A stretch of 5,977 bases of DNA from Bacillota bacterium (GTDB lineage Bacteria; Bacillota_E; Sulfobacillia; Sulfobacillales; Sulfobacillaceae), in the NCBI GenBank assembly GCA_021802375.1, contig JAKAAL010000296.1, forward strand, positions 1 to 5,977. Reading direction: 5' to 3'. Shown in pieces: positions 1 through 5,643 of this stretch (its first letter is position 1; every line of letters begins with the position of its first letter). The position numbers were made by a program, and so were the translations under genes. Below the pieces are notes generated by a model. It was not told the DNA's origin. It ran no database searches and saw only the letters and a list, made by a program, of their open reading frames with translations.

Positions 1-1
1 A

Positions 2-244
2 GCCATGGAGGGCTCAGCGTTTCCCCGTTCGCTGGCCTCGGGAGCGTATAACTTTCTCCGGTGGGCGGGAGCGGCTATTGCCCCGGCACTATCCGGCTGG
101 ATTGGCCAAACGGTCGGGTTGACCGTGCCCTTTTTCATTGCCGGAGGGGTGGTCGTTTTAGGTGTCGTCGCCCTCGGGATTCAAGGAGACCTCTTACGGG
201 CGGCCTTACGCCAAAAGCGGGACACGCCAACCGTAGAGGTCTAA
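2..244 (+). CDS. Major facilitator superfamily transporter, C-terminal end (5' part outside window)
   Basis: This is the end of a membrane transporter whose reading frame is open to the left edge, so the ATG at 5 is probably an internal methionine. The visible 80 residues contain a segment reading SGAYNFLRWAGAAIAPALSG, typical of helix 11 of drug-efflux type MFS proteins, where an aromatic/Arg-Trp-Ala-Gly patch precedes a Gly/Ala/Pro-rich helix. A second hydrophobic helix follows (about residues 40-60, PFFIAGGVVVLGVVALG) and then a charged cytoplasmic tail. This layout matches the last two transmembrane helices of a 12- or 14-helix transporter. The substrate cannot be judged from this end. 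The universal stress gene begins 34 bases downstream on the same strand, with no terminator seen between them, so the two may be co-transcribed. The superfamily call is fairly safe; anything finer is not. Confidence 0.8.
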   Translation, partial: AMEGSAFPRSLASGAYNFLRWAGAAIAPALSGWIGQTVGLTVPFFIAGGVVVLGVVALGIQGDLLRAALRQKRDTPTVEV

Positions 245-278
245 TCAATTCAGCACGAATGGAGAGAGGGAATTTGCC

Positions 279-728
279 ATGCCTACGAAAATTTTACTGG
301 CCTCCGACGGTTCGCCTGGAGCCTTGCAAGCGGCCCAATGGTTAGATCGCTTCGCCGATTTAACCCCGATGTACGTGACCATTGTAACGGTTGTCCCGGC
401 GTCTCTCGGACTAGGCCAAATCGCCTATGTGGTCGATCCGAATATTCACACCCAACTGATGGATGCCGTCATAGCGGAAGCGGAGAAGGCTGCACGCCAG
501 ACTGTCGACGTCATGCCGCGCCTTCATCCCCCGTGGTTTACGCAGATTGCGCCCAATATTGTGCAAGCTATCCTCGACGCGGCTGCCGAACAGGCGGTAG
601 ACATTATTGTGGTCGGACGCCGGGGTCATGGCACCTGGAGCAGCACGTTATTGGGAAGCGTCTCCCTGCGGCTGATCACGCATTCTCCTCGACCCGTCTG
701 GGTGATTCCCCCCATGACGTCGTCATGA
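279..728 (+). CDS. Universal stress protein, UspA family, ATP-binding type
   Basis: This is a single-domain, 149-residue protein, the usual size for a stand-alone Usp, expected to be a soluble cytoplasmic dimer with an alpha/beta Rossmann-like fold. The N-terminal strand ends in the nucleotide-contacting Asp10 (KILLASDGS). Near the C-terminus the family ATP loop G-2x-G-9x-G-S is perfect, with Gly113, Gly116, Gly126 and Ser127 (VVGRRGHG, then LLGS). This places it in the ATP-binding rather than the UspA-proper group. The final strand is PVWVIPP. The ATG at 279 is preceded by a purine-rich GGAGAGAGGG (261-270), with GAGG about 9 bases from the start. Usp proteins help cells survive starvation, acid or oxidative stress, but the exact role here is unknown. 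The transporter gene just upstream runs the same way and may share its transcript. A GC-rich hairpin lies about 40 bases after the stop. Confidence 0.93.
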   Translation: MPTKILLASDGSPGALQAAQWLDRFADLTPMYVTIVTVVPASLGLGQIAYVVDPNIHTQLMDAVIAEAEKAARQTVDVMPRLHPPWFTQIAPNIVQAILDAAAEQAVDIIVVGRRGHGTWSSTLLGSVSLRLITHSPRPVWVIPPMTSS

Positions 729-1058
729 GAGTTCCCCGCTCTTGGCTTGTCATGCCCCTACGCATGGGCGCTACGCGCCCCGTTTCTCCTGATTGCCACG
801 GCCCTCCTTTCGCTGAGGTGGATGGGGGTCCCGCCTCTCACGCGTTTCCTACGCCGATTGCCCCGTGATCCGGGGTTTGGGTCGGTGCCGGCGTTAACAG
901 GGAACCGCGTATGAGGAATGCCCTCATCGTAAACGGCATCGGCATATCCGCAGGATCATCGGCAGGGTCGAGGCAGGGTTCTACAGTAGTCGGGCTCTAG
1001 CTAGTGGCACCCTCATCACAGCAACCGCACCCAACGGAATCGTTCGCCGATCCCAGTG
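729..1058. other. Non-coding gap between the stress gene and the transporter
   Basis: I see no believable gene here; the frames that stay open are overhangs of the stress gene's other frames. The gap holds several small dyads. GGGCGC-tac-GCGCCC (766-780) is listed as a possible terminator. CCCCG-tgatc-CGGGG (861-875) is followed by TTTGGG. ATGAGG-aatgc-CCTCAT (911-927) is the third. None has a proper T-run. The transporter's promoter should lie in roughly 930-1040, but I find no convincing -35/-10 pair there; TCTAGCTA near 996 is the nearest to a -10-like stretch. Confidence 0.6.
766..790 (+). terminator. Possible intrinsic terminator after the stress gene
   Basis: A perfect 6-bp GC stem, GGGCGC-tac-GCGCCC (766-771 with 775-780), is followed by CGTTTCTCCT. 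Position and strand fit the end of the stress-protein transcript. The T-run is short and broken, so termination may be weak, or the hairpin may only protect the transcript end. Confidence 0.4.
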
Positions 1059-1083
1059 CCTTCTTTGAGAAGGAGGGTACATC
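1059..1083 (+). promoter_or_regulatory. Ribosome binding site of the transporter, partly inside a hairpin
   Basis: AAGGAGG (1070-1076) is a near-perfect Shine-Dalgarno sequence, 7 bases before the TTG at 1084, and this decides the start. The preceding bases can fold CCTTCT-ttg-AGAAGG (1059-1064 with 1068-1073), which would pair the first half of the Shine-Dalgarno sequence. The dyad is plain in the sequence; that it tunes translation is inference. Confidence 0.6.
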
Positions 1084-2451
1084 TTGAGCACAAAAAGCGC
1101 CCCGCGAGCCGCCGAAAATTTCGGGTTTCTTGTGGCCGTATTGATTGCGGTCGTCCTGAACCCATTAAATTCGTCCACGATTGCCGTGGCATTGCGGGTG
1201 CTCTTGCACCGCTTCGGAAATCATGCCAACAGCTTAACCTGGATTATTTCCGGTTATTATTTAGGGAGTGCCATCGCTCAGCCGGTTCTGGGAAGACTTG
1301 GCGATTTATGGGGACATCGGCGCCTGATATTTTTGGGTCTCGCTCTGATTATGGTGACCGCAGTGGGTGCGCCTTTGTCGCCGAATTTAGAGATTTTTGT
1401 GGGGTGGCGTGTGGGGCAGGCCGCAGCCACCTCCATGATTTATCCCAATGCCGTGGCCTTGGTCCGTGCGGAACTGCCGGACCAAGTGGGAAGAGTCTTG
1501 GGGTGGATCGGCATGGCGGCAGGCGGCGCGGTGGCCGTGGGACCGCCCATCGGCGGTCTCTTGATGTCGGTGGCGAGTTGGCAGGCGATTTTTTGGTTAA
1601 ACATTCCGTTAGCCGCCGTAGCCGGTTGGTTATTCTATCGGCATGCTCCGCATAATCCTCCCGATGCGCGAAAAAACGTCGGACCTCGTGCGGTGTTGAC
1701 CCGTCAGCTTGATCTGCCGGGGCTCATGCTGTTCGCGGGTACCGTGGTGGCCTTCTTGCTCTGGTCGACGCACTTTGACAAGAGCCAGGGTTCTCTAATG
1801 TTGGTTGTAGGCCTGGCAGGGACGGGCGTTCTGATCTTCGTAGAATCAAGAATGCCCGCACCTCTGATTCCTCTGACCTGGTTTAAGGATCGGACCTTTG
1901 CTCTCAGCAGTCTCCTGACGATCTTATCCAATGTGGTCATGTATTCCATTCTTTATGGTCTCCCCGTGTATGTGCAAAGCGTGCGACACCTGAGTCCCAG
2001 CGATTCGGGCCTGTTATTGCTGGCATTTGCGGGAGTGACGGCCGTAGCATCGCCGTGGGGTGGCCGGTTGGCACAGCGGCGCGTGGGGCCCCAGCCATTG
2101 ATCACGGCTGGAATCTTTTTGGTGGCCGGAACCGGGATTTTGATCGGGATAAAAACCTTGGCGTGGCCTTGGATCGTCCTGGGGCTGATTTGTTTGGGTT
2201 TCAGCTTTGCCTTAAGCAATGTCTTATTGCAAAAGGTGTTGCTAGAATCTGTTCCGCCCCAAGAAACCGGCCGAGTATCGGGACTCTTCATGCTCTTGCG
2301 ATATCTAGGGACCATGATCTCCTCGGCTTTAGTGGCGGCAGGCATTGAAAATCCAACCCGAACCGCATTATTTGAGATCCTCTTAGGCATGGCCTGCATC
2401 ACGGCCGTCCTTCCGCTGGGCCTGATTGGCACGGATTCTTTTCAGGGCTGA
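1084..2451 (+). CDS. Major facilitator multidrug-type transporter (DHA2-like)
   Basis: This is a complete 455-residue inner-membrane protein with 12-14 predicted helices, probably a proton-driven exporter of drugs or other small amphipathic compounds. Landmarks in order: helix 1 with an NPLNSSTIAVAL stretch (about 26-37), equivalent to the family's LDxTIVNVALP signature but with Asn for Asp and Arg for the last Pro; loop 2-3 motif A GRLGDLWGHRR (70-80), nearly canonical; helix 5 antiporter motif C with GPPIGG (153-158); and the usual WQAIFWLNIPLA (166-177) leading into helix 6. A basic cytoplasmic stretch (about 186-208) precedes LDLPGLMLFAG, where DHA2 proteins enter their extra central helices. 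The C-terminal half has ETGRVSGLFMLLRYLG, also common in this group. The TTG start is set by an excellent ribosome binding site. No regulator gene is adjacent, and the gene stands alone between two non-coding gaps. The substrate is unknown; the superfamily call is firm and the DHA2 call likely. Confidence 0.92.
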   Translation: MSTKSAPRAAENFGFLVAVLIAVVLNPLNSSTIAVALRVLLHRFGNHANSLTWIISGYYLGSAIAQPVLGRLGDLWGHRRLIFLGLALIMVTAVGAPLSPNLEIFVGWRVGQAAATSMIYPNAVALVRAELPDQVGRVLGWIGMAAGGAVAVGPPIGGLLMSVASWQAIFWLNIPLAAVAGWLFYRHAPHNPPDARKNVGPRAVLTRQLDLPGLMLFAGTVVAFLLWSTHFDKSQGSLMLVVGLAGTGVLIFVESRMPAPLIPLTWFKDRTFALSSLLTILSNVVMYSILYGLPVYVQSVRHLSPSDSGLLLLAFAGVTAVASPWGGRLAQRRVGPQPLITAGIFLVAGTGILIGIKTLAWPWIVLGLICLGFSFALSNVLLQKVLLESVPPQETGRVSGLFMLLRYLGTMISSALVAAGIENPTRTALFEILLGMACITAVLPLGLIGTDSFQG

Positions 2452-2540
2452 TGTTGCCGGACTCAATCACTCCGCAACGCATTCTCCACTTCCGTGAGAT
2501 AGCCTGTACTGGGCACGTCAATTTGAATGACGCCCCGGTA

Positions 2541-2676
2541 TTGGCGCTAATGCAATTTATCATCACACCGGCTAACACCGCTGTCATAAGGTCCTGAGTC
2601 TTCGGCATATTCAGGGGTTCCTGAGTGATACAGGGCACAGTGCTATGGGCTGGGACTCCGCTTTGGCGAACGGCCT
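2541..2676. repeat. Diverged direct repeat, copy A
   Basis: From TTGGCGCT to CGAACGGCCT this stretch aligns, with one or two single-base gaps, to 3233-3369 in the same orientation. Identity by eye is roughly two thirds, and shared blocks include CTAACAC, CTGTCAT, GGGACTCC and GCGAACGGCCT. Differences are not concentrated in third codon positions in the frames I checked, which argues against a protein gene. It lies between the transporter and the transposase remnant. Nothing else recognisable occupies 2452-2540. Confidence 0.7.
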
Positions 2677-2942
2677 AAAAGACAAGGCCCACGCCAAACC
2701 TGGAGTGACAGGTTTCCTACCGGGTTCTTCCTCACATCTTCTCCGTACTTCCGATTGGCCAAACCCTAGACGGCAAAAATATTGACACCGATGATGAGCC
2801 AATCCTATGACAAAAAGGATTAGCCAAAACACCGGGTCTTTGGTTTTGCAACTTTTTTTCGCACCTAAAAACTTCCAATTTTATTAATTATGGCAGAATA
2901 GTCCGCGAATAGGTTTGGCCGCCGCTTGCCGAAGTTTTCCTT
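2677..2942. other. Leader of the transposase remnant, no gene seen
   Basis: The stretch has no believable gene. It contains TTGACA at 2782-2787 with TATGAC 18 bases further on (2806-2811), a weak promoter candidate pointing at the remnant. A low-GC tract runs across 2845-2890. It is probably the left non-coding part of the decayed insertion sequence, but I could not define an inverted-repeat end. Confidence 0.4.
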
Positions 2943-3182
2943 ATGAACATCCTCACACCCACTAGCCGTGTGGTGGGCGCTGCCCGCCGGTATCGTTTCA
3001 CCGAGCGATGGGCCACGACGGACGTGGCGATCCGCATTGGCGCTGGCCGGGAGGCCACCGATTTTACCGAAGAGAGCTTGGGACGGGCGTTGGATAAACT
3101 CGCCCGGGCCCATCCGGCCCGGGTATTGAGTGCCATTGCGGCCCAGGCGTATCTTGTTACTGATAAGGTAAAATGTCCATGA
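2943..3182 (+). pseudogene. N-terminal remnant of an IS1634-like (DUF4277-type) transposase, internally deleted
   Basis: The 79-residue frame begins MNILTPTSRVVGAA, like the start of this transposase group. It then jumps to a stretch (about residues 20-68) containing ATTDVAIRIGAGREA, DFTEESLGRALDKLARA and HPARVLSAIAAQAYL. These match the family's segment that ends the N-terminal DUF4277-type domain (LxDDxLGRALDxL is a hallmark). From memory of the family, about 50-60 residues between the two parts are missing here, in frame. The homology ends around 3155, and the whole DDE catalytic domain (some 400 residues) is absent, replaced by unrelated sequence and repeat copy B. No Shine-Dalgarno sequence precedes the ATG. 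It is a dead fragment, not a small protein gene. Family assignment rests on recognised motifs, without a database search. Confidence 0.7.
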
Positions 3183-3232
3183 GTTGACTAGGTGAATTGA
3201 CCGGATTCTGCTCGAGTACGCGTCCTAATAGG

Positions 3233-3369
3233 TTGGCGCTCATGCGATGTGTCATCGCTTCGACTAACACGACTGTCATGAGAGTCCCGGTAGCCTTGGG
3301 TATTGAGGGACTCCGTCGTAATACGGGGAACAGCCCTACGGGCCGGGACTCCCGTTTTGCGAACGGCCT
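3233..3369. repeat. Diverged direct repeat, copy B
   Basis: This is the partner of 2541-2676, same orientation and 137 bp long, on the far side of the transposase remnant. It is rich in small stems: GAGTCCC/GGGACTC (3282-3288 with 3307-3313), CCGT/ACGG (3313-3316 with 3323-3326), GCCC-tac-GGGC (3333-3343) and CGGG-act-CCCG followed by TTTT (3344-3358). Short frames run through it on both strands, but the match with copy A is not coding-like. The repeat ends within the stop codon of the minus-strand remnant at 3369-3371. Confidence 0.7.
3344..3366 (+). terminator. Terminator-like hairpin in repeat copy B, with an overlapping alternative stem
   Basis: CGGG-act-CCCG followed by TTTT (3344-3358) has the shape of a small intrinsic terminator. 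An alternative stem, CCGTT-ttgcg-AACGG (3352-3366), uses the same CCG, so the two cannot form together. Copy A keeps GGGACTCC but only a weakened version of each stem. A 4-bp stem is marginal, so this is a shape, not a proven terminator. Confidence 0.25.
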
Positions 3370-3655
3370 CAGACTTCCCCATTTAATGTTTGTGTAAGGA
3401 TTCCAACTTTTGGGGAGCTTTGCAATGCGTAGCGAGAATACGCAGGATGTCGCGGATCTTGTGCATTGATGAGAGCCAACAAGTCAGAGACAGCCTGAGC
3501 CCATCGCGGACGTGCAGGGCGTTCCAGGGTAATGGTCAAGACCGTGCCCTCTTGGTGGACGGTGCCCCCCCGCTTGTAGCAACCATCGTGCCAGACGCCG
3601 CTCATGGCGAGGGTCGGGATACACCATAGCGAGTCGTTGCCGCGGCCAGTTGGTT
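3369..3655 (-). pseudogene. Unidentified C-terminal protein remnant, possibly of a transposase
   Basis: Read on the minus strand, the last ~75 codons before a TGA (3369-3371) look protein-like rather than random. They contain GGTVHQEGTVLTITLERPA, then PRWAQAVSDLLALINAQDPR, then HPAYSRYALQSSPKV, with normal codon use. The preceding stretch (RTNWPRQRLAMVYPDP, HERRLARW) makes sense only in another frame, which suggests a frameshift near 3595-3610. The segment begins where the integrase homology ends (about 3655-3665), so it seems to be the C-terminal end of another element fused against the integrase. I do not recognise the family; the 'INAQxPxHP' tail reminds me of some transposase C-termini, but that is only an impression. 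It could also be a chance open frame. Confidence 0.3.
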
Positions 3656-3984
3656 CGGATATTCCGCTTGGACGCCCCTGCACTGGTAACCCTCACCGGG
3701 AAAGGGCCCAAGAGAAGCTCCGTACCACTAATGACCCCCACGGCCACTCTTGTAGCCGAATATTTGAACGAACAGCATCTCCAGCGCCCCGAATTCGGCG
3801 ATTTTCCCGTCTTTTGTAATCGCCAGCGGCATAAGCTGATCCGGGCGGGTGTTACATAGATCCTGAAGAAATATGTGACGCTGGCGCGAGCCCAATCTGC
3901 CGTGGGATTTCCCGATGCCGTCACACCGCATGTGCTTCGGCACACCAAGGCAATGGATTTCTTGCAAGCAGGCGTTAATCTCAT
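3650..3984 (+). pseudogene. Tyrosine recombinase (XerC/D-like integrase), middle part, 5'-truncated and with an amber codon
   Basis: Homology begins near 3665 (RLDAPALVTLTGKGPKRSSV). This is the beta-hairpin of the catalytic domain, with the active-site lysine at 3701-3703. It continues through VPLM, a helix, and FCNRQRHKLIRAGVT. At 3857-3859 a TAG interrupts the frame where the family normally has a residue such as Tyr (GVT-stop-ILKKYVTLAR). After it the same frame runs on to the catalytic H-V-L-R-H box (His 3929-3931, Arg 3938-3940) and FLQAGVNLI, where the insertion sequence enters. The SAM-like N-terminal DNA-binding domain and the first catalytic Arg (family ARVQE/GLRxSE region) are missing. 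These enzymes cut and rejoin DNA at specific sites to integrate or excise mobile elements; this copy cannot work. Confidence 0.88.
3979..3984. repeat. Target-site duplication, left copy (TCTCAT)
   Basis: TCTCAT directly precedes the left inverted repeat and recurs directly after the right one. Deleting the element plus one copy restores the integrase codons Asn-Leu-Ile-Tyr-Ile-Arg. The next base is C on both sides, so a 7-bp duplication TCTCATC with asymmetric ends is also possible; both readings give the same ancestral target. Confidence 0.9.
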
Positions 3985-4000
3985 CTTGAGTTTCGCACCC
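3985..4000 (+). repeat. Left terminal inverted repeat
   Basis: CTTGAGTTTCGCACCC matches the right end perfectly over 16 bases. Beyond it the ends differ, apart from an AAA at positions 19-21. Confidence 0.95.
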
Positions 4001-4037
4001 CGAAATCACAACAAATTTAACGGGATAAAAAGCCGCG

Positions 4038-4060
4038 AAACCCGCATGAATACTGGGTTT
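4038..4060. promoter_or_regulatory. Small dyad just upstream of the transposase promoter
   Basis: AAACCC (4038-4043) and GGGTTT (4055-4060) can pair around an 11-base loop, followed by TTGG. It precedes the -10 box. In other insertion sequences similar dyads limit transcription entering from the outside; whether this one does so is inference. Confidence 0.35.
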
Positions 4061-4061
4061 T

Positions 4062-4070
4062 TGGTATAAT
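4062..4070 (+). promoter_or_regulatory. Extended -10 promoter of the transposase
   Basis: TGGTATAAT combines the extended-10 TGn with a perfect TATAAT (4065-4070). There is no good -35 box 16-18 bases upstream (CCGCAT region), which the extended element would make up for. The start codon lies 40 bases downstream, giving a short leader with GGAG at 4099-4102, 7 bases from the ATG. Confidence 0.65.
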
Positions 4071-4109
4071 TAAGGTGCTATCCAAATCAACCAAAAACGG
4101 AGTGACATC

Positions 4110-5546
4110 ATGCGGGACAATGCGACCGAGATCAAAAAGGTGCTCGATGAACACCAGTATTCGATCAACGCTATTATATTCGATGTGATGGGCACCTTCA
4201 AATTGAATTCCATCATTCGGAAGACGCATTTCACGAAACACGAAGGATACGGGGTGACCGAAATTTTGGCGCTCATGATTATGTTGCCGCTTTTGCTGCT
4301 GAACAGCGTCAATAGTTTGTACCGGAGTGAATTCCAGAAGATTACGCAGATGAAAAAAGATGCCATTTATCGCCTCAAGAACCATCCGATGATGCCGTGG
4401 AGAGCGATTTTGTATGGGGTTGCCAAGCGATTCCAAACCCTCACCCACCCCCCCGCCACGGACGTGGCGGACACGACAGCGTTCATCATTGATGATACGA
4501 CCGACGCCCGCGTCGGTCGGCGCATTGAGAACGTGTCGTACATCTTCGACCATGTGGTCGGGAAAACGATGTTAGGGTTCAAAGACCTGGTACTGGGCTA
4601 TTTTGATGGTACCAGCTTCATCCCGCTGGATTTCAGCATTCATTCCGAAAAGCGGCTACGCGGTAAGCCACGCAAAGAGCAGTACAAGAAAACTCCCGTG
4701 CCGGGGTCGCCCGGAAATACCCGGCGACAAGAGTCCACCGTGGATAAAATCACGCAATCAATTACGATGATCAAGCGCGCCGTCAAACACGGATTTCGGG
4801 CGAAATACGTGCTAACCGATAGTTGGTTTAGTAGTAAAGGCTTTATCCAGGCGATACGGCAGATCAAAGACCACACGTTACACGTCGTGTGTGGGGTGCG
4901 CAAGGACAAGCGTCAATATCTCTACCAGGGGAAAAAGCTAGACGTCAAGGCCCTGTACGCGACGGTAAAAAAAGCAGGCCACGCGAAGCGTTGCCGGAAA
5001 TTGAACACCCGCTATTTTGACGTCGTCGTGCACTATGAAGGGGTCGGCGACGTCAAGCTGTACCTGTGTCGATTCCCGTATCAGAAACAGTGGCGCGCGT
5101 TTTTGTCGACGGACACGTCGCTGTCCTTTGTCAGCATGATGGAAATCTACGCCACGCGGTGGACGATTGAAGTGTTTTTTAAAGAGATGAAGCAACACTT
5201 GCGGCTGGGCCAGTGCCAATCTCGGGATTTCGATGCGCAAATTGCGCACGTTACGACCTGCTGTATCCTCTACACCTTCCTGGCCTATTTGCGGCGAATC
5301 GAGGCGTACCAATCCTTGGGCGCTCTGTTTAAAGGTATTGTCGCCGAGTTGGTCGAGAAAAACTTGGCGCAACGCCTCTGGGCTTTGTTCGAGGAACTCT
5401 TGCAGGTCGTCCTGACCTCAATCGCGGAATCGGGCACTGTGGACCTCGCACAATTTCAACGGTCGCCAGAATATGCCACCCTCAAAGCCCTGTTTGCAGA
5501 GTCCTTCCTGGGTGATCAATTACAAGCATTCAATCAGTCCGCCTAA
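4110..5546 (+). CDS. IS4-superfamily DDE transposase
   Basis: This 478-residue enzyme cuts the ends of its insertion sequence and joins them to target DNA using an RNase H-like fold. The N-terminal ~115 residues are helical and should bind the DNA ends. The catalytic domain follows: the first Asp is in the IIDDT box (128-129, most likely Asp128), the second is Asp237 in YVLTDSWFSS, and the Glu is Glu354. The IS4 signature Y-2x-R-3x-E-6x-K is perfect (Tyr347, Arg350, Glu354, Lys361, in IYATRWTIEVFFKEMK). The 117-residue gap between Asp237 and Glu354 fits the beta-strand insertion domain typical of this family. GxSFIPL-type and LSTDTSLS motifs are also normal for this group. The C-terminal helices (about 375-478) are present. 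The ATG at 4110 is chosen because GGAG sits 7 bases before it and the promoter is 40 bases upstream. No frameshift or stop is seen, so the enzyme looks functional. Confidence 0.96.
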   Translation: MRDNATEIKKVLDEHQYSINAIIFDVMGTFKLNSIIRKTHFTKHEGYGVTEILALMIMLPLLLLNSVNSLYRSEFQKITQMKKDAIYRLKNHPMMPWRAILYGVAKRFQTLTHPPATDVADTTAFIIDDTTDARVGRRIENVSYIFDHVVGKTMLGFKDLVLGYFDGTSFIPLDFSIHSEKRLRGKPRKEQYKKTPVPGSPGNTRRQESTVDKITQSITMIKRAVKHGFRAKYVLTDSWFSSKGFIQAIRQIKDHTLHVVCGVRKDKRQYLYQGKKLDVKALYATVKKAGHAKRCRKLNTRYFDVVVHYEGVGDVKLYLCRFPYQKQWRAFLSTDTSLSFVSMMEIYATRWTIEVFFKEMKQHLRLGQCQSRDFDAQIAHVTTCCILYTFLAYLRRIEAYQSLGALFKGIVAELVEKNLAQRLWALFEELLQVVLTSIAESGTVDLAQFQRSPEYATLKALFAESFLGDQLQAFNQSA

Positions 5547-5606
5547 ATGGCCAAAGTGGAAAGCGGAAAAAGTAGCGGATTCCCAAGGCTCGCGGAATAA
5601 TGGGCG

Positions 5607-5629
5607 CCTCAAAATAGCGTATTTTGAGG
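5607..5629. terminator. 10-bp hairpin touching the right inverted repeat
   Basis: CCTCAAAATA-gcg-TATTTTGAGG is a perfect 10-bp stem with a 3-base loop, 60 bases after the transposase stop and overlapping the first two bases of the right inverted repeat. It lacks a following T-run, so it may act as a transcript end or as a structural element of the IS end rather than a standard terminator. The left end has no equivalent. Confidence 0.55.
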
Positions 5630-5643
5630 GTGCGAAACTCAAG
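5628..5643 (-). repeat. Right terminal inverted repeat
   Basis: GGGTGCGAAACTCAAG is the exact reverse complement of the 16-base left end. Confidence 0.95.

Larger units (their letters stand above)
3985..5643 (+). mobile_element. Complete IS4-superfamily insertion sequence, 1659 bp
   Basis: The element is bounded by 16-bp perfect terminal inverted repeats (CTTGAGTTTCGCACCC at the left, its complement at the right) and flanked by a TCTCAT duplication. It carries one full-length transposase gene in the same direction as the host integrase, with its own promoter and ribosome binding site. The interrupted integrase reads continuously across the empty site, independent proof of the ends. The 6-bp (or 7-bp) duplication is shorter than the 9-13 bp of classical IS4, IS10, IS50 and IS231. 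Short duplications are known in IS1634 (5-6) and in the ISPepr1 group of IS4 (7-8), but the transposase is shorter than IS1634 types, so the subgroup stays open. All parts look intact and the element may be mobile. Copy number in the genome cannot be judged. Confidence 0.95.

Noticed and set aside
338..868. 176-codon + strand open frame over the stress gene
   Set aside because: It overlaps the well-supported Usp gene in another frame, has composition dominated by Arg, Pro, Cys and Gly, and shows no motif.
1056..1655. 199-codon + strand open frame inside the transporter
   Set aside because: It is a Gly/Arg-rich shadow frame of the transporter, which has clear family motifs and its own ribosome binding site.
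1953..2432. 159-codon minus-strand open frame opposite the transporter
   Set aside because: It is antisense to strongly hydrophobic coding sequence and has no recognisable domain or ribosome binding site.
2453..2478. Hairpin GTTGC/GCAAC right after the transporter stop as a terminator
   Set aside because: The stem is short with an internal mismatch and no T-run follows.
3157..3279. 40-codon minus-strand frame in copy B (MTVVLVEAMTHRMSANLLG...) with a counterpart in copy A
   Set aside because: The two copies share M-T-x-V-L and S-A-N, but base changes hit first and second codon positions as often as third, copy B has a frame slip just upstream, and the frames diverge after about 16 codons, so coding is not supported.
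2541..3369. CRISPR or tandem array built from the two repeats
   Set aside because: There are only two copies, strongly diverged, far longer than CRISPR repeats and separated by 556 bases containing a transposase remnant.
3197..3397. 66-codon + strand frame through repeat copy B
   Set aside because: The matching frame in copy A hits a stop after about 18 codons and the differences are not coding-like.
3484..3984. 166-codon minus-strand open frame opposite the integrase remnant
   Set aside because: Most of it mirrors the integrase, which is clearly coding on the + strand; only its last part touches the separate minus-strand remnant.
4017..4553. 178-codon minus-strand open frame opposite the transposase
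   Set aside because: It is antisense to the conserved IS4 transposase; such frames are common there and this one has no motif.
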